Shown here in pieces: positions 8,780 through 18,591 of a DNA stretch of 64,000 nt (the first letter of the stretch is position 1; each line of letters starts with the position of its first letter). Origin of the DNA: Nocardia sp. MH4 (GTDB lineage Bacteria; Actinomycetota; Actinomycetes; Mycobacteriales; Mycobacteriaceae). A program made the translations under genes and the position numbers. The DNA lies in assembly GCF_019266065.1 (NCBI RefSeq), contig NZ_LPNR01000105.1, positions 59,023-123,022 on the forward strand, in the 5' to 3' direction. The notes beneath the pieces were generated by a model, which worked only from the letters and a program-made list of their open reading frames with translations, made no database searches and had not been told where the DNA came from.

Positions 8780-9451
8780 ATGAACAAGGCGGAACTGATC
8801 GACGTTCTGACCGAAAAGTTGGGTACGGACAGGCGCACGGCAACTGCGGCTGTCGAGAACGTGGTCGATACCATCGTTCGCGCCGTGCACAAAGGTCAAA
8901 GCGTCACCATCACCGGATTCGGTGTGTTCGAACAGCGCAAGCGTGCCCCCAGGGTTGCCCGCAACCCGCGTACCGGGGAAACCGTGAAGGTGAAGGCGAC
9001 TTCGGTGCCTGCCTTCCGGCCGGGCGCTCAGTTCAAGGCGGTGATCGCGGGTAAGCAGAAGCTGGCCGCGTCCGGCCCTGCCGTCAAGCGTGGCGTGAAT
9101 GCCCCGGTGGCGGCGAAGAAGGCAGCAGCCAAGAAGACGGCGGCCAAGAAGACCGCCGCCAAGAAGGCGACGCCGTCGAAGGGTCCGGCCAAGACCACCG
9201 CCCGTAAGGCAGCCACCAAGGCGCCCGCCGCCAAGAAGACCACCACGACGGCGGCGAAGAAGACCACGGCCGCCAAGAAGACCACGGCGGCAAAGAAAGT
9301 GACCGCGGCCAAGAAGGCTCCGGCCAAGAAGGTCACGGCGGCCAAGAAGACCACGGCCGCCAAGACCACCGCGGCCAAGACCACGGCCGCCAAGAAGGCT
9401 CCTGCCAAGAAGACTGCTGCGAAGAAGACAGCCACCCGTCGTGCTCGTTGA
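8780..9451 (+). CDS. hupB: DNA-binding protein HU with lysine/alanine-rich tail
   Basis: A nucleoid-associated protein of 223 residues. Residues 1-90 are a canonical HU domain ([41 protein letters not shown]). From about residue 105 the protein is a histone-H1-like tail of AAKK, TAAK and APAKK repeats, ending ATRRAR. This two-part form is typical of mycobacteria and relatives, where the tail binds DNA and is heavily modified. The tail DNA is made of near-identical aagaag-gcg units and is prone to length variation between strains. A gcggagg site precedes ATG. The leuD-hupB-mutT1-ppk order is conserved with M. tuberculosis. Confidence 0.95.
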   Translation: MNKAELIDVLTEKLGTDRRTATAAVENVVDTIVRAVHKGQSVTITGFGVFEQRKRAPRVARNPRTGETVKVKATSVPAFRPGAQFKAVIAGKQKLAASGPAVKRGVNAPVAAKKAAAKKTAAKKTAAKKATPSKGPAKTTARKAATKAPAAKKTTTTAAKKTTAAKKTTAAKKVTAAKKAPAKKVTAAKKTTAAKTTAAKTTAAKKAPAKKTAAKKTATRRAR

Positions 9452-9469
9452 TCCCGCCGCAGCGGGATC
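9450..9469 (+). terminator. hupB proximal hairpin
   Basis: gatcccgc-cgca-gcgggatc forms an 8-bp stem that starts in the hupB stop codon. It has no T-run; it may act with the stronger hairpin at 9518. Confidence 0.5.
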
Positions 9470-9517
9470 GGGTCGGGGAATGTGCACGTAGGCCGCATCA
9501 CCCACCACTGGACCGAG

Positions 9518-9543
9518 AACGGCCCCGGGATTCCGGGGCCGTT
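9518..9543. terminator. Bidirectional terminator, hupB / mutT1
   Basis: An 11-bp perfect stem (9518-9528 with 9533-9543), aacggccccgg/ccggggccgtt, with a gatt loop sits between convergent hupB and mutT1. Short T and A runs flank it. Confidence 0.7.
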
Positions 9544-9571
9544 TCGGCTGTTTCGAGGCGGTGCGGGCGAC

Positions 9572-10516
9572 TCAGGCGGTGACGATTCCCGTCGAGAGCG
9601 ACCGGTCCATATGGTCGGCCGCGACCAATCGGTCCGCAACGAACGACAATGCCCAGACGCTGCCCTTGCGATTGCGCGCGGGCGGCAGGGTGAGGCCACC
9701 CTGCTCGGCGAGCCACTGTGTCAGATCCGGAATCACCCCGCCCTGACTGCACACCACCGGCACACCCCGATCCGTTACCAACGACAGAAATCGTTGCCGC
9801 GCGGCGCTTTTCGCTGAATCGTAACCTTGCTCGGAAAACATTGGCTCGCAATTGATTTCGGCGTTCAACTGTTCTGCCAACGGGGTCACGGTTTGGATAC
9901 AGCGCAGTGGATCGGCCGAATGGATCTCGGAGGGACCGAACGCCAGCAGATTCGGTGTCAATGCCTTCGCCTGCTGCTCGCCGGCGGGCTCGAGCGGGCG
10001 CAACTCGTCGGGTCCGTCGAAACGCGAGCGCTTGCCTGCCTTGGCATGGCGGACCAGCAGTACCGTGTTCGTCCGGGCGGGCAGCCGGGCGAACATCCGG
10101 ACGACCTGGCGGTCCATCGGATACGACAGCTGATCCATCACCCGGTCGAGCGGGTACCAGCGCAGCTGGTCGACCTCGGCGTTGACGGCGAACTCGCCCA
10201 CCGCCGCCTCGGCGGCCCAGTAGTCGACCCGCTTGAGCTGACGGTGGCCGGGGATCGGATAGGTGACGTGCCCGAGATAGCGACCGAGGGTGCACGGCAG
10301 CCCGGTCTCCTCGCCGACTTCGCGCACCGCGGCGATCACCGGGGTCTCGCCGGGGTCGAGCTTGCCCTTGGGCAGCGACCAGTCGCCGTACTTGGGCCGG
10401 TGGATCACGCCGATCTCCGGTCCTGCGGCGCCGTCGCGCCACAGGACCGCGCCCGCGGCATGGATGTTGGGTCGAACCCTGGGATCGTGCATCGCGGTCT
10501 GTACGCCCTTGCTCAC
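9572..10516 (-). CDS. mutT1: MutT1-like Nudix hydrolase / histidine phosphatase fusion
   Basis: A two-domain, 314-residue protein that sanitises oxidised nucleotides (8-oxo-GTP, 8-oxo-dGTP) and related dinucleotide substrates in the mycobacterial family. Residues about 18-140 form the Nudix domain, with the Nudix box running from GKLDPGET to REVGEETGL (51-73). Residues about 150-314 form a histidine phosphatase domain with RHAKAG (156-161), where A replaces the usual G of RHG. GTG at 10516 overlaps the ppk stop (GTGA), suggesting translational coupling, and gives the family length; ATG at 10492 is an alternative. Coupling to ppk links nucleotide cleanup and polyphosphate, as in mycobacteria. 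Confidence 0.9.
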   Translation of the reverse strand: MSKGVQTAMHDPRVRPNIHAAGAVLWRDGAAGPEIGVIHRPKYGDWSLPKGKLDPGETPVIAAVREVGEETGLPCTLGRYLGHVTYPIPGHRQLKRVDYWAAEAAVGEFAVNAEVDQLRWYPLDRVMDQLSYPMDRQVVRMFARLPARTNTVLLVRHAKAGKRSRFDGPDELRPLEPAGEQQAKALTPNLLAFGPSEIHSADPLRCIQTVTPLAEQLNAEINCEPMFSEQGYDSAKSAARQRFLSLVTDRGVPVVCSQGGVIPDLTQWLAEQGGLTLPPARNRKGSVWALSFVADRLVAADHMDRSLSTGIVTA

Positions 10517-12681
10517 GGCTGATCGGGACGACGCAGCCGCATCAGGAACTGCTGGTGGTCGCGCACCTGGTCGGCGTCGGCGTCGGACGGGCTGGCCTGC
10601 CAGGTGCCGTCCGGGCCGAGGACCCAGCAGCGGGTCATCGGGTCGAGCGCCGAATCGAACACCACGGCCAGCTGTTCGACCAGGCGCGGATCCTTCACCT
10701 GCACCATGACCTCGACGCGGCGGTCGAGATTGCGGTGCATCATGTCGGCGCTGCCGATCCAGGTCTGCTCCTGCGCGCGGAACTCGATCACCCTGGAGTG
10801 CTCCAGGAACCGGCCCAGGATCGAGCGCACCTCGATGTTCTCGCTCAGGCCGGGCACACCGGGGCGCAGGCCGCAGATGCCGCGCACCACGATCTGCACC
10901 GGCACGCCGGCCTGCGACGCCCGATAGAGCGCGTCGATGATCTGCTCGTCGACGATCGCGTTGGCCTTGAGCCGGATCCGGGCGTCGAAGCCCTCCCTGG
11001 CCAGTTCGATCTCGCGGTCGATCCGTTCGATGATGCCCGCGCGCACGCCGAGCGGGGCGACCATCAGGTTGCGGTAGTCCTCCTTGCGGGAGTACCCGGT
11101 CAGCGAGTTGAACAGGTCGGTCAGATCGGCGCCGATCTCCGGTGCGGCGGTGAACAACCCGACGTCCTCGTACAGGCGCGCGGTCTTCGGGTTGTAGTTG
11201 CCCGTGCCGATGTGGCAGTAGCGGCGGATGGTCGAGCCCTCGCGGCGCACCACCAAGCAGGTCTTGCAGTGGGTCTTGAGGCCGATCAGGCCGTACACCA
11301 CGTGCACGCCGGCCTGTTCCAGCGCGCGCGCCCATTTGATGTTGGCCTGCTCGTCGAAGCGGGCCTTGATCTCGACCAGCGCGACGACCTGCTTGCCCGC
11401 CTCGGCGGCCTCGATCAGCGCGTTGATGATGGGGGAGTCACCGGAGGTGCGGTAGAGCGTCTGCTTGATCGCCAGCACCTGCGGGTCGGCCGCGGCCTGT
11501 TCGATGAAGCGCTGCACGCTGGTGGAGAACGAATCGTAGGGGTGGTGCACCAGCACGTCGCCCTCGCGCAGTGCCGCGAAGACGTTGCGCGGGGTCTCGC
11601 GCTCGCCGAAGGCCGCGGGGGTGGCCGGAACATACGGCGCGTCCTTGAGATCGGGCCGGTCGACGCCGTAGACCTGCCACAGGCACGACAGATCCAGTAG
11701 CCCGGGCACCTGGATGACGTCGCCGGGGTCGACCTCGAGTTCGCGTAGTAGCAACTCCAGCATGTGCTCGGTCATGTCGTCGGAGACCTCGAGCCGCACG
11801 GGCTTCCCGAACCGGCGCCGCGCGAGTTCGCGTTCCATCGCCTGCAGCAGGTCCTCGTCGCGGTCCTCGTCGACCTCGAAATCGGCGTTGCGGGTGATCC
11901 GGAACGAATGCGTCTCCACCACGGTCAGGCCGGGGAACAGCAGATCCAGGTGCGCGGCGATGAGGTCTTCCATCGGCAGGAACGCCGCGATCGCCGAGGG
12001 CGCCTTGGTGCGGCGCACGCGCACGAACCGGTCGACGTTGTCGGGCACTTTCACGCGGGCGAAATGCTCGCCGCCGGTGCCGGTGTCCTTCACCGTGACC
12101 GCGAGGTTGAGGCTCAGGCCCGAGATGTAGGGGAACGGGTGGGCCGGGTCGACGGCCAGCGGGGTGAGCACGGGGAACACCTGATCGGTGAAATACCCCG
12201 AGAGCCGTTGCCGTTCATCGTCGTCGAGATCGGCCCAGCCGATGAGGTCGATGCCCTCCTCGGCCAGCGCGGGATTCACCTCGTCGAGGAACACGTGCGC
12301 GTGGCGCTCGGCGAGTTCCTGGGCGCGGGCGGCGATCATCTCCAGTTGCTCCGACGGGGAGCGGCCGTCGGCGGAGCGCACGGACAGCCCGGTCTCGGCA
12401 CGGCGTTTCAGGCCGGCGACGCGGACCATGTAGAACTCGTCGAGATTCGAGGCGAAGATCGCCAGGAACTTGGCGCGTTCGAGCAGCGGCAGCGAGGCGT
12501 CCTCGGCGAGCGCGAGGACGCGGGCGTTGAAGTCGAGCCAGCTCAGTTCCCGGTTGAGGTAGCGATCCCTGGGCAATCGCTGCGTCGTCGGGTCACCGCC
12601 CGAGGCGGTGGCGGCCGCAGGTGGCGGGGAAATCGGAGGCTGGTGCTTGATGGTTTCCGTATCGCTCACGCTGTCAATCAT
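10513..12681 (-). CDS. ppk: Polyphosphate kinase 1
   Basis: Polymerises the gamma phosphate of ATP into polyphosphate, reversibly. The protein is 722 residues with the four-domain PPK1 layout. [16 protein letters not shown] begins the N-domain after a 38-residue variable lead. The phospholipase-D-like C-domains carry the catalytic histidines: His471 in KTHCK, and His628 in LEHSRV. Their spacing (157) equals that of the E. coli pair H435/H592. [17 protein letters not shown] follows the first. ATG at 12681 is the longest start; GTG at 12669 is possible and neither has a clear ribosome-binding site. It lies upstream of mutT1 with a 4-base overlap, and 72 bp downstream of fbiD on the same strand. 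Confidence 0.95.
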   Translation of the reverse strand: MIDSVSDTETIKHQPPISPPPAAATASGGDPTTQRLPRDRYLNRELSWLDFNARVLALAEDASLPLLERAKFLAIFASNLDEFYMVRVAGLKRRAETGLSVRSADGRSPSEQLEMIAARAQELAERHAHVFLDEVNPALAEEGIDLIGWADLDDDERQRLSGYFTDQVFPVLTPLAVDPAHPFPYISGLSLNLAVTVKDTGTGGEHFARVKVPDNVDRFVRVRRTKAPSAIAAFLPMEDLIAAHLDLLFPGLTVVETHSFRITRNADFEVDEDRDEDLLQAMERELARRRFGKPVRLEVSDDMTEHMLELLLRELEVDPGDVIQVPGLLDLSCLWQVYGVDRPDLKDAPYVPATPAAFGERETPRNVFAALREGDVLVHHPYDSFSTSVQRFIEQAAADPQVLAIKQTLYRTSGDSPIINALIEAAEAGKQVVALVEIKARFDEQANIKWARALEQAGVHVVYGLIGLKTHCKTCLVVRREGSTIRRYCHIGTGNYNPKTARLYEDVGLFTAAPEIGADLTDLFNSLTGYSRKEDYRNLMVAPLGVRAGIIERIDREIELAREGFDARIRLKANAIVDEQIIDALYRASQAGVPVQIVVRGICGLRPGVPGLSENIEVRSILGRFLEHSRVIEFRAQEQTWIGSADMMHRNLDRRVEVMVQVKDPRLVEQLAVVFDSALDPMTRCWVLGPDGTWQASPSDADADQVRDHQQFLMRLRRPDQP

Positions 12682-12753
12682 CCCCTACGAACCGGGCAGT
12701 TCGCAGTATGACGTTGCCGCGTTCGCCCGACCCTGACCAGTGGCGGCGATCGG

Positions 12754-13434
12754 CTAGCACACGGTGCGAACCGGATCACCCAGGTGACAGGACAGCCCGA
12801 ATTCGGCGAGGGTGTGCGCGGTATGCGCACCGACCCCGAGCCGGTGGACGGTCGCCAGGTCGGCGGGGGTGTCGACGTCGCAACGAAGACCGGGCCAGTG
12901 CCCGCCGAGTGCGTGCGCGCCGTCCGCGCGGTGCGCGCGCGCGGAGTCGACGCCGAAGCGCGGAGCCAGCGCGGCGGTCGTGTCGCGGACCAGTAATGCC
13001 GCGGTGCCGGTGCCGGTGTGGTCGATCACCACCGAGCGGACGCCGTCGGGAGCGACGGTGAGCAGGTCGGCCAACTCGGCCGGGCGCAGGGCGGGCAGGT
13101 CGGCTTGCAGGGCCAGCAGATGAGCCGGGCCGTGCCGGTCGCGCACCTCGGCCGCGCCCGCCGACAGCGCGGCGTTGAGCGGATCGGGGGCGCCCACCGG
13201 TTCGTCGAGGACGTGCGCGCCGAGCGCGCGGGCCCGGGTCGCGACGAGCGGATCGGGGGTGACCACCGTCAGCGACAACACCTCGGGCACCGCGGTCGCG
13301 GCCACGACGGTGTCGGCGAACATGGCCAACACGAGCTGACCGCGCTGCTCGGGAGTCAGCACGTCGGCCAGCCTGCTCTTGGCCCGATCGATGTGCTTGA
13401 CCGCCATCACGGCGTGCACGGTGTGCGGACGCAT
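12754..13434 (-). CDS. fbiD: Phosphoenolpyruvate guanylyltransferase (F420 synthesis)
   Basis: A 226-residue nucleotidyltransferase of the CofC/FbiD family. In mycobacteria FbiD joins GTP to phosphoenolpyruvate to make EPPG, the precursor of dehydro-F420. Motifs: [20 protein letters not shown] with the KSRL nucleotide loop at the N-terminus, [15 protein letters not shown] (the metal-binding aspartate) mid-protein, and [13 protein letters not shown] near the end. An aagga site lies 8 nt before ATG. It sits between ppk and gpsA exactly as Rv2983 does. The divergent gpsA starts only 31 bp away, so the fbiD promoter must overlap the gpsA control region or its coding start. Confidence 0.9.
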   Translation of the reverse strand: MRPHTVHAVMAVKHIDRAKSRLADVLTPEQRGQLVLAMFADTVVAATAVPEVLSLTVVTPDPLVATRARALGAHVLDEPVGAPDPLNAALSAGAAEVRDRHGPAHLLALQADLPALRPAELADLLTVAPDGVRSVVIDHTGTGTAALLVRDTTAALAPRFGVDSARAHRADGAHALGGHWPGLRCDVDTPADLATVHRLGVGAHTAHTLAEFGLSCHLGDPVRTVC

Positions 13435-13465
13435 GACATCAATCCTTACATGGCATATTGAGCTG

Positions 13466-14461
13466 ATGACGAGGGCGGCGGTTATGGGTGCGGGGTCGTG
13501 GGGCACCGCGTTCGCGAAGGTGTTGGCTGAGGCGGGGACCGAGGTCACGATCTGGGCCAGACGGAGCGAGGTGGCGCAGGCGCTCGACACGGAGCACCGC
13601 AATCCGATCTACCTGCCCGGCGTGCAGTTGCCGCCGGTACACGCCACCGATGATCACCGGGCCGCGCTCGCCGGCGCCGACCTGGTCGTGCTCGCGGTCC
13701 CGTCGCAGTCGCTGCGCGCGAATCTGGAGCAGTGGAAGGGCGATATCGACGCCGACGCCACCCTGCTGAGCCTGGCCAAGGGCATCGAGACCGGCACGTT
13801 GCTGCGGATGAGTCAGGTCATCGCCGAGGTCACCGGTGCCGAGCCGGGACGCATCGCGGTGCTGTCGGGCCCGAATCTCGCGGGGGAGATCGTCGAACGG
13901 CAGCCCGCGGCCACCGTGATCGCGTGTTCGGACAGCGAGCGGGCCGGCGTCGCGCAGCGGGCCTGCGCCACGGGCTATTTCCGGCCGTACACCAACACCG
14001 ATGTGATCGGCTGCGAGATCGGCGGCGCGTGTAAGAACGTCATCGCGCTGGCCTGCGGCATCGCTTCCGGGATGGGACTGGGCGACAACACCGTCGCCAG
14101 CCTGATCACCCGCGGACTGGCCGAGGTGATCCGGCTCGGAGTCGCGCTCGGCGCGCAGCCGGTCACCCTGGCCGGGCTCGCCGGCGTCGGCGACCTGGTG
14201 GCGACCTGTACCTCGCCGCTGTCGCGGAACCGGTCCTTCGGGTATGTCCTCGGCGCGGGCGGGTCGATGCAGGTCGCGCAGGACGCGACCAATGGGCAGG
14301 TGGCCGAAGGTGTGAAGTCGTGCACATCGGTGCGGGCCCTAGCCGCCGCCCACGACGTGGAGATGCCGCTGACCGACGCGGTGCACCGGGTGTGTCACGA
14401 GGGTCTTTCGGTCAGCGAGGCCGTCGACAGTTTGCTCGGCAGGCGGATCAAGCCCGAGTAG
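13466..14461 (+). CDS. gpsA: Glycerol-3-phosphate dehydrogenase [NAD(P)+]
   Basis: Reduces dihydroxyacetone phosphate to glycerol-3-phosphate for phospholipid synthesis (cytosol). The protein is 331 residues. The N-terminal [19 protein letters not shown] is the Rossmann dinucleotide motif, [11 protein letters not shown] follows mid-protein, and [18 protein letters not shown] carries the catalytic lysine. [17 protein letters not shown] is typical of the C-terminal domain. ATG at 13466 has no Shine-Dalgarno site; a CATATT box ends 6 nt before it, so the transcript may be leaderless. ddl follows 43 bp downstream with its own start signals, the order gpsA-ddlA of mycobacteria. Confidence 0.95.
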   Translation: MTRAAVMGAGSWGTAFAKVLAEAGTEVTIWARRSEVAQALDTEHRNPIYLPGVQLPPVHATDDHRAALAGADLVVLAVPSQSLRANLEQWKGDIDADATLLSLAKGIETGTLLRMSQVIAEVTGAEPGRIAVLSGPNLAGEIVERQPAATVIACSDSERAGVAQRACATGYFRPYTNTDVIGCEIGGACKNVIALACGIASGMGLGDNTVASLITRGLAEVIRLGVALGAQPVTLAGLAGVGDLVATCTSPLSRNRSFGYVLGAGGSMQVAQDATNGQVAEGVKSCTSVRALAAAHDVEMPLTDAVHRVCHEGLSVSEAVDSLLGRRIKPE

Positions 14462-14491
14462 GTCGATAGCGCCGCAGGTCGGCCGACCGGT

Positions 14492-14497
14492 TACGGT
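14492..14497 (+). promoter_or_regulatory. -10 box TACGGT of ddl
   Basis: TACGGT lies 7 nt before the ATG at 14505, fitting a leaderless transcript. It overlaps the alternative GTG at 14496, which argues against that start. Confidence 0.5.
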
Positions 14498-14504
14498 GAC
14501 GTTC

Positions 14505-15599
14505 ATGACGAATCGGATCAGGGTGGCCGTGGTTTTCGGCGGGCGCAGCAGCGAGCACGCCGTCTCGTGTGTGTCGGCGAGCAGCGTGCTGCGCAACCTC
14601 GATCCCGAGCGCTACGAGGCGGTGCCGATCGGCATCACCACCACCGGCAGCTGGGTGCTGGCCGAGGGCCTCGGCGCGCTCGAACTCAGCCATGACGCGC
14701 TGCCCGCGGTCGACGCGGCGGGCACCGCGCTCACCCTGGCCGCCGATCCGGGCCGGGGCGGCGCGCTGGTCGCGCTCGACGATCCCACCGCCGCCCTGGG
14801 CGGTGTCGATGTGGTGTTCCCGATCCTGCACGGTCCGTTCGGCGAGGACGGCACGCTCCAAGGCATGCTCGAGTTAGCCGGCGTCCCCTATGTGGGGGCG
14901 GGCGTGCTGGCCAGTGCCGCGGGTATGGACAAGGAGTTCACCAAGAAATTGCTGGCCGCCGAGGGTCTGCCCGTCGGCGTGCAGGTGGTGTTGCGGCCCG
15001 GCACGGCGACGCTGACCGAGGACGAGCGCGCGCGCCTCGGCCTGCCCGCGTTCGTGAAGCCGGCTCGCGGCGGATCGTCGATCGGCATCACCAAGATCAC
15101 CGACTGGGCCGATCTGGACGCCGCGGTCGCGGCCGCGCGCGAACACGATCCGAAGGTGATCGTCGAAGCGGGCATCGTCGGCCGCGAAGTCGAGTGCGGC
15201 GTGCTGGAATTCGCCGACGGGCAGGTGCGGGCCAGCGTCGTCTCCGAGATCCGGATGCCCGACGCCGACGCCGCGGCCCCGGAGTTCTACGACTTCGCCA
15301 CCAAATACCTCGACGACGTCTGCGAATTCGACGTCCCCGCCAAGCTCGACGACGCGGTCGCCGACCAGATCCGCGAGCTGTCGGTGCGTGCCTTCCGCGC
15401 GTTGGACTGCCAGGGCCTGGCCCGGGTCGACTTCTTCGTCACCGCCGACGGCCCGGTGATCAACGAGATCAACACCATGCCCGGCTTCACCCCGATCTCG
15501 CAGTACCCGCGGATGTGGGAGGCGACCGGTGTCGACTACCCGGCGCTCGTCTCGACGCTGATCGACACCGCCGTGGCACGCGGCACCGGCCTGCGCTGA
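14505..15599 (+). CDS. ddl: D-alanine--D-alanine ligase
   Basis: Makes the D-Ala-D-Ala dipeptide of peptidoglycan precursors with ATP, in the cytosol. The protein is 364 residues with ATP-grasp architecture. [17 protein letters not shown] is the N-terminal motif, [17 protein letters not shown] and [15 protein letters not shown] [13 protein letters not shown] follow, [12 protein letters not shown] is the glycine-rich ATP loop, and [16 protein letters not shown] carries the magnesium ligands. ATG at 14505 is preferred over GTG at 14496 because of the -10 box spacing. It is followed by hairpin repeat copy 2, which separates it from the convergent DUF3515 gene. Confidence 0.95.
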   Translation: MTNRIRVAVVFGGRSSEHAVSCVSASSVLRNLDPERYEAVPIGITTTGSWVLAEGLGALELSHDALPAVDAAGTALTLAADPGRGGALVALDDPTAALGGVDVVFPILHGPFGEDGTLQGMLELAGVPYVGAGVLASAAGMDKEFTKKLLAAEGLPVGVQVVLRPGTATLTEDERARLGLPAFVKPARGGSSIGITKITDWADLDAAVAAAREHDPKVIVEAGIVGREVECGVLEFADGQVRASVVSEIRMPDADAAAPEFYDFATKYLDDVCEFDVPAKLDDAVADQIRELSVRAFRALDCQGLARVDFFVTADGPVINEINTMPGFTPISQYPRMWEATGVDYPALVSTLIDTAVARGTGLR

Positions 15600-15600
15600 G

Positions 15601-15710
15601 TTTTCGGCGGCTGGTGCCGCGGGTTTTCGGCCTCGTGACCTCGCCGCCGAGGGGCGATACTGCGCCTTCGGCGTTTCGTCTCGCCCCTCGGCGGCGAGGC
15701 GGCCGAAAAC
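15601..15710. repeat. Intergenic hairpin element, copy 2; bidirectional terminator
   Basis: A short module (cggcggctggtgccgcgg) is followed by a compound hairpin. The outer stem gttttcggcc (15623-15632) pairs with 15701-15710, and the inner perfect 19-bp stem cctcgccgccgaggggcga (15639-15657) pairs with 15681-15699. The loop is 23 nt. It begins next to the ddl stop and lies between convergent genes, so it can terminate both. It is nearly identical to copy 3 and shares architecture with copy 1. Confidence 0.8.
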
Positions 15711-15745
15711 GTGGTGGTCGCGTCTCGGAGTATCGAGGCTCCGAA

Positions 15746-16495
15746 CTAGAGCTCGCCCGGGGTGGGTTCGCGGGCGGGCAGATTCGCGGTGATGACCTCG
15801 GATACCGTCTGGATGGAGCCCGCGCCCGACCCGTCGGGGACGGTCAGGGCGATGTAGGTCTCGCGGTCGACGGCGAACCAGGTGCCGACCTTGCCGACCT
15901 CGTCGCGGACCTGGAACCACTTCACACCGTCGACCACCGTCAGCGGGGACGCGCGGTTGAATTCGAGCGGCCGATCCAGACCGCAGCGCAGCACGATCGG
16001 CTCGCCGCCGTCGGGGTGCTGCCAGGCGCGGGTCGCGGGCGGCGCCGGCTCGACCAGAGTCGACTTGGTGTAGTCGCCGAGGTCGGCGGGCAGGGCGGGC
16101 AGCAGGGCCTGGCAGGCCGGGCCGTCGGCCGCCGGGGCCGGGACCGGGCCGAGGGCGAGGGGCTCACGTTCGACGGGGGCGCGCAGGGCGATGAAGGCCG
16201 CGACGAGGACGCCGACGATCAGGATGACCGGCAGGGCGACCGCGGTGGCGATCAGCGCGGGGGAGTAGGGGGTCGACGCGTCGGCATCGGGTTCGGCGGC
16301 GGAGCCCGGCGTCGTGCCGCTGTCGGCCGAGTTCGGATCGGTCGGCCCAGCGGGCTCGTCCGTCGTCGACGCGGCAGCCGAGCCGGTCGCGGACGGGTCG
16401 GTCGTCGCCGCAGCCGCGGTGTCGGGGGCGTCCGCGCCCGAAGACTTGCCGTCCCGGTCGTCCGCCGCTGTCGGGTCCGACGAATCCGCCGCCAT
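15746..16495 (-). CDS. DUF3515 membrane-anchored protein
   Basis: A 249-residue protein of unknown function. The first 75 residues are low-complexity, rich in A, D, S, T and P, and probably cytosolic. One transmembrane segment follows (about 79-105, ALIATAVALPVILIVGV). The outer domain of about 140 residues contains ACQALLPALPADLGDY, WQHPDGGEPIVLRCGLDRP and WFAVDRETYIALTVPDG, which mark the DUF3515 family (Rv2980-like). Two cysteines in this domain could pair. A ggaaagga site precedes ATG. It is divergent from thiL (122-bp gap) and convergent with ddl. Conservation beside ddl suggests an envelope role, but nothing in the sequence proves one. Confidence 0.8.
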   Translation of the reverse strand: MAADSSDPTAADDRDGKSSGADAPDTAAAATTDPSATGSAAASTTDEPAGPTDPNSADSGTTPGSAAEPDADASTPYSPALIATAVALPVILIVGVLVAAFIALRAPVEREPLALGPVPAPAADGPACQALLPALPADLGDYTKSTLVEPAPPATRAWQHPDGGEPIVLRCGLDRPLEFNRASPLTVVDGVKWFQVRDEVGKVGTWFAVDRETYIALTVPDGSGAGSIQTVSEVITANLPAREPTPGEL

Positions 16496-16617
16496 AACCG
16501 TCCGGTCCTTTCCGTTGTGTCCGATCGCCTCCGAAAGGGTACCGTCGGGGCGATTTCGTCGGTCAGCAGCACACTGGGAAGGGGCCGGTCATCAGCGAGG
16601 ACAGCCGTCCGCAGACG

Positions 16618-17595
16618 GTGCGTGAGCTGGGCGAGTTCGCCCTGATCGACCGGATCACCGCGAATCGGGAGCAGGGACCGCAGGTGCTGCTCGGCCCCGG
16701 TGACGACGCCGCGCTGGTCGCCGCGCCCGACGGGCGGTTCGTGGTGAGTACCGACATGCTGGTCGAGGGCAGGCACTTCCGCCGCGACTGGTCGGCGCCG
16801 CAGGACATCGGTCGCAAGGCCATCGCGCAGAACGCCGCCGACATCGTCGCCATGGGCGCGCGCCCGACGGCCTTCGTCGTCGCGCTCGGCTGCCCGGCCG
16901 ACACCCCGGTGCCGGTGGTGACCGGCATCGCCGACGGCATGTGGGCCGAGGCGAGCCGCGCGGGCGGGTCCATCGCGGGCGGCGACCTGGTGCGCAGTGA
17001 CCAGCTGGTCGTCTCGGTGACCGCGTTCGGTGACTTGGGCGGCCGGGCGGCGCTGACCCGCTCGGGCGCGACCGTCGGTGACATCGTCGCGGTGGCGGGC
17101 GAACTCGGCTGGTCCGGCGCCGGACTGGCCGTATTGTCCGGCGACGCCGACACTTCCGACCCGGCTTTCGCGCATGCCCTTGCGACGCATCGGGTTCCGC
17201 AACCGCCCTACGCCGCGGTGCTCGATGTCGCCGGTGGTGCGACGCCGACCGCGCTCACCGACGTCTCCGACGGGTTGCTCGCCGACCTCGGCCATCTCGC
17301 GACTGCCTCGGGCGTGGCGATCGACGTGCACAGCGCGGCGCTGGCCGACCCCGACCTGGCCGCGCTCGCCGTACTGCTCGATGTCGATGCGGCGCAATGG
17401 ATTCTGGCCGGCGGCGAGGATCACGCCTTCGCGGGCACCTGGCCCGCGGGCACCGCGTTGCCGCCGGGCTGGCGGCCGATCGGCGTCGTCACCGCAGGCA
17501 GCGGCGTCACCGTGGACGGTGCCGCGCCGACCGGCGACACCGGCTGGGAATCGTTCCGTGGGGCGGACGCCACGCCCGGCGGCCGGAACCGATAG
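16618..17595 (+). CDS. thiL: Thiamine-monophosphate kinase
   Basis: Phosphorylates thiamine monophosphate to the active diphosphate with ATP. The protein is 325 residues with the PurM-like fold. [14 protein letters not shown] starts it, [17 protein letters not shown] is the metal/ATP motif, [15 protein letters not shown] and the [17 protein letters not shown] helix follow, and [13 protein letters not shown] and [13 protein letters not shown] are later family motifs. GTG at 16618 is the only standard start codon in the open frame. The frame continues upstream about 20 codons without ATG, GTG or TTG, so a few N-terminal residues may be missing if a rare start is used. ung follows 11 bp downstream. 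Confidence 0.93.
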   Translation: MRELGEFALIDRITANREQGPQVLLGPGDDAALVAAPDGRFVVSTDMLVEGRHFRRDWSAPQDIGRKAIAQNAADIVAMGARPTAFVVALGCPADTPVPVVTGIADGMWAEASRAGGSIAGGDLVRSDQLVVSVTAFGDLGGRAALTRSGATVGDIVAVAGELGWSGAGLAVLSGDADTSDPAFAHALATHRVPQPPYAAVLDVAGGATPTALTDVSDGLLADLGHLATASGVAIDVHSAALADPDLAALAVLLDVDAAQWILAGGEDHAFAGTWPAGTALPPGWRPIGVVTAGSGVTVDGAAPTGDTGWESFRGADATPGGRNR

Positions 17596-17598
17596 GTT
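17593..17598 (+). promoter_or_regulatory. -10 box TAGGTT of ung
   Basis: TAGGTT overlaps the thiL stop codon and ends 8 nt before the ung ATG. It suggests a leaderless ung transcript in addition to read-through from thiL. Confidence 0.4.
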
Positions 17599-17606
17599 GT
17601 GCGGTC

Positions 17607-18290
17607 ATGGGTGCCAAACCACTGTCGGAGATCATCGATCCGGGCTGGGCCCGGGCACTGGAGCCGGTGGCCGACCGGATCAGCGAGATGGGCGAATTCC
17701 TGCGTGCCGAGAACGCCGCGGGCCGGGGCTATCTGCCCGCCGGGGAGAACGTGCTACGCGCGTTCCGCCGTCCGTTCGACGCCGTGCGCGTGCTGATCGT
17801 CGGCCAGGATCCCTACCCGACGCCGGGCCACGCGATGGGTCTGAGTTTCTCTGTCGCCCCTGAGGTCTCGCCGGTGCCGCGCAGCCTGTCCAACATCTTC
17901 GCCGAGTACACCAAGGACCTCGGCTTCGATACGCCCAGCTGCGGTGACCTGAGCCCGTGGTCGGATCAGGGTGTGCTGCTGCTGAACCGGGTGCTCACCG
18001 TGACGCCCGGCACGCCCGCCTCGCATCGCGGCAAGGGCTGGGAAGCGGTCACCGAGCAGGCCATCCGGGCGCTGGTCGCCCGCGACGAGCCGCTGGTCGC
18101 CGTGCTGTGGGGACGCGACGCGGGCTCGCTCAAGCCGACGCTGACCGAGGCCGAGATCCCCTACATCGAATCGGCCCACCCCTCACCCTTGTCGGCCTCG
18201 CGCGGATTCTTCGGTTCGCGGCCCTTCTCCCGGGTCAACGAACTGCTCGACGAACTCGGAGCCGAACCCGTCGACTGGCGGCTGCCCTGA
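17607..18290 (+). CDS. ung: Uracil-DNA glycosylase
   Basis: Removes uracil from DNA as the first step of base excision repair. It is a 227-residue family 1 enzyme. The water-activating motif reads [17 protein letters not shown], with P where E. coli has H, as in mycobacterial relatives. [12 protein letters not shown] and [15 protein letters not shown] follow. [19 protein letters not shown] near the C-terminus is the DNA-minor-groove loop with its catalytic histidine. ATG at 17607 is supported by the upstream -10 box; no Shine-Dalgarno site is seen. It lies directly after thiL, as in M. tuberculosis. Confidence 0.95.
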   Translation: MGAKPLSEIIDPGWARALEPVADRISEMGEFLRAENAAGRGYLPAGENVLRAFRRPFDAVRVLIVGQDPYPTPGHAMGLSFSVAPEVSPVPRSLSNIFAEYTKDLGFDTPSCGDLSPWSDQGVLLLNRVLTVTPGTPASHRGKGWEAVTEQAIRALVARDEPLVAVLWGRDAGSLKPTLTEAEIPYIESAHPSPLSASRGFFGSRPFSRVNELLDELGAEPVDWRLP

Positions 18291-18339
18291 CCCGGGGCGT
18301 CGCCCGCACCAGAAGAAAATGATGAAGGAGCACAACCCG

Positions 18340-18591
18340 ATGCACATCACGACCGTTCGCGCCGCCGTCGCGACCGCCGCCGTCGCCGCCGCCCTGACCG
18401 CGGGCGCCGCCTCGGCCAACGCGGCGGGCCTGGCACTCGAGCCCTACAACGAGGAGGCCGCGCCGGTGGCCACCACCCAGATCGGTGAGGAATGGACCTC
18501 CACCGGCACCTCCACCATCTCCTCGGGCGTGAACGCGAAGGTGACCTGCCTGCTGCAGAACACCTTCAGCGCCCTCGGCGCACAGTGCTAG
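18340..18591 (+). CDS. Small secreted protein of unknown function
   Basis: An 83-residue ORF with a clear signal peptide: MHITTVRAAVATAA, a hydrophobic alanine-rich core, and a likely signal-peptidase site in ASANAAGLA near residue 30. The mature part is about 54 residues, acidic and Ser/Thr-rich, and ends with two cysteines (VTCLLQ and the terminal C) that could form a disulfide. A strong gaaggag site ends 9 nt before ATG at 18340, which decides the start over an upstream in-frame ATG. GC-rich codon use matches its neighbours. It is not recognised as a named family; short secreted peptides of this kind are common in Nocardia and Rhodococcus. It ends immediately before hairpin repeat copy 3. 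Confidence 0.7.
   Translation: MHITTVRAAVATAAVAAALTAGAASANAAGLALEPYNEEAAPVATTQIGEEWTSTGTSTISSGVNAKVTCLLQNTFSALGAQC

Noticed and set aside
9100..9440. Dense direct repeats that could suggest a CRISPR or satellite array
   Set aside because: They encode the in-frame AAKK/TAAK tail of HupB; units are short and contiguous, with no spacers.
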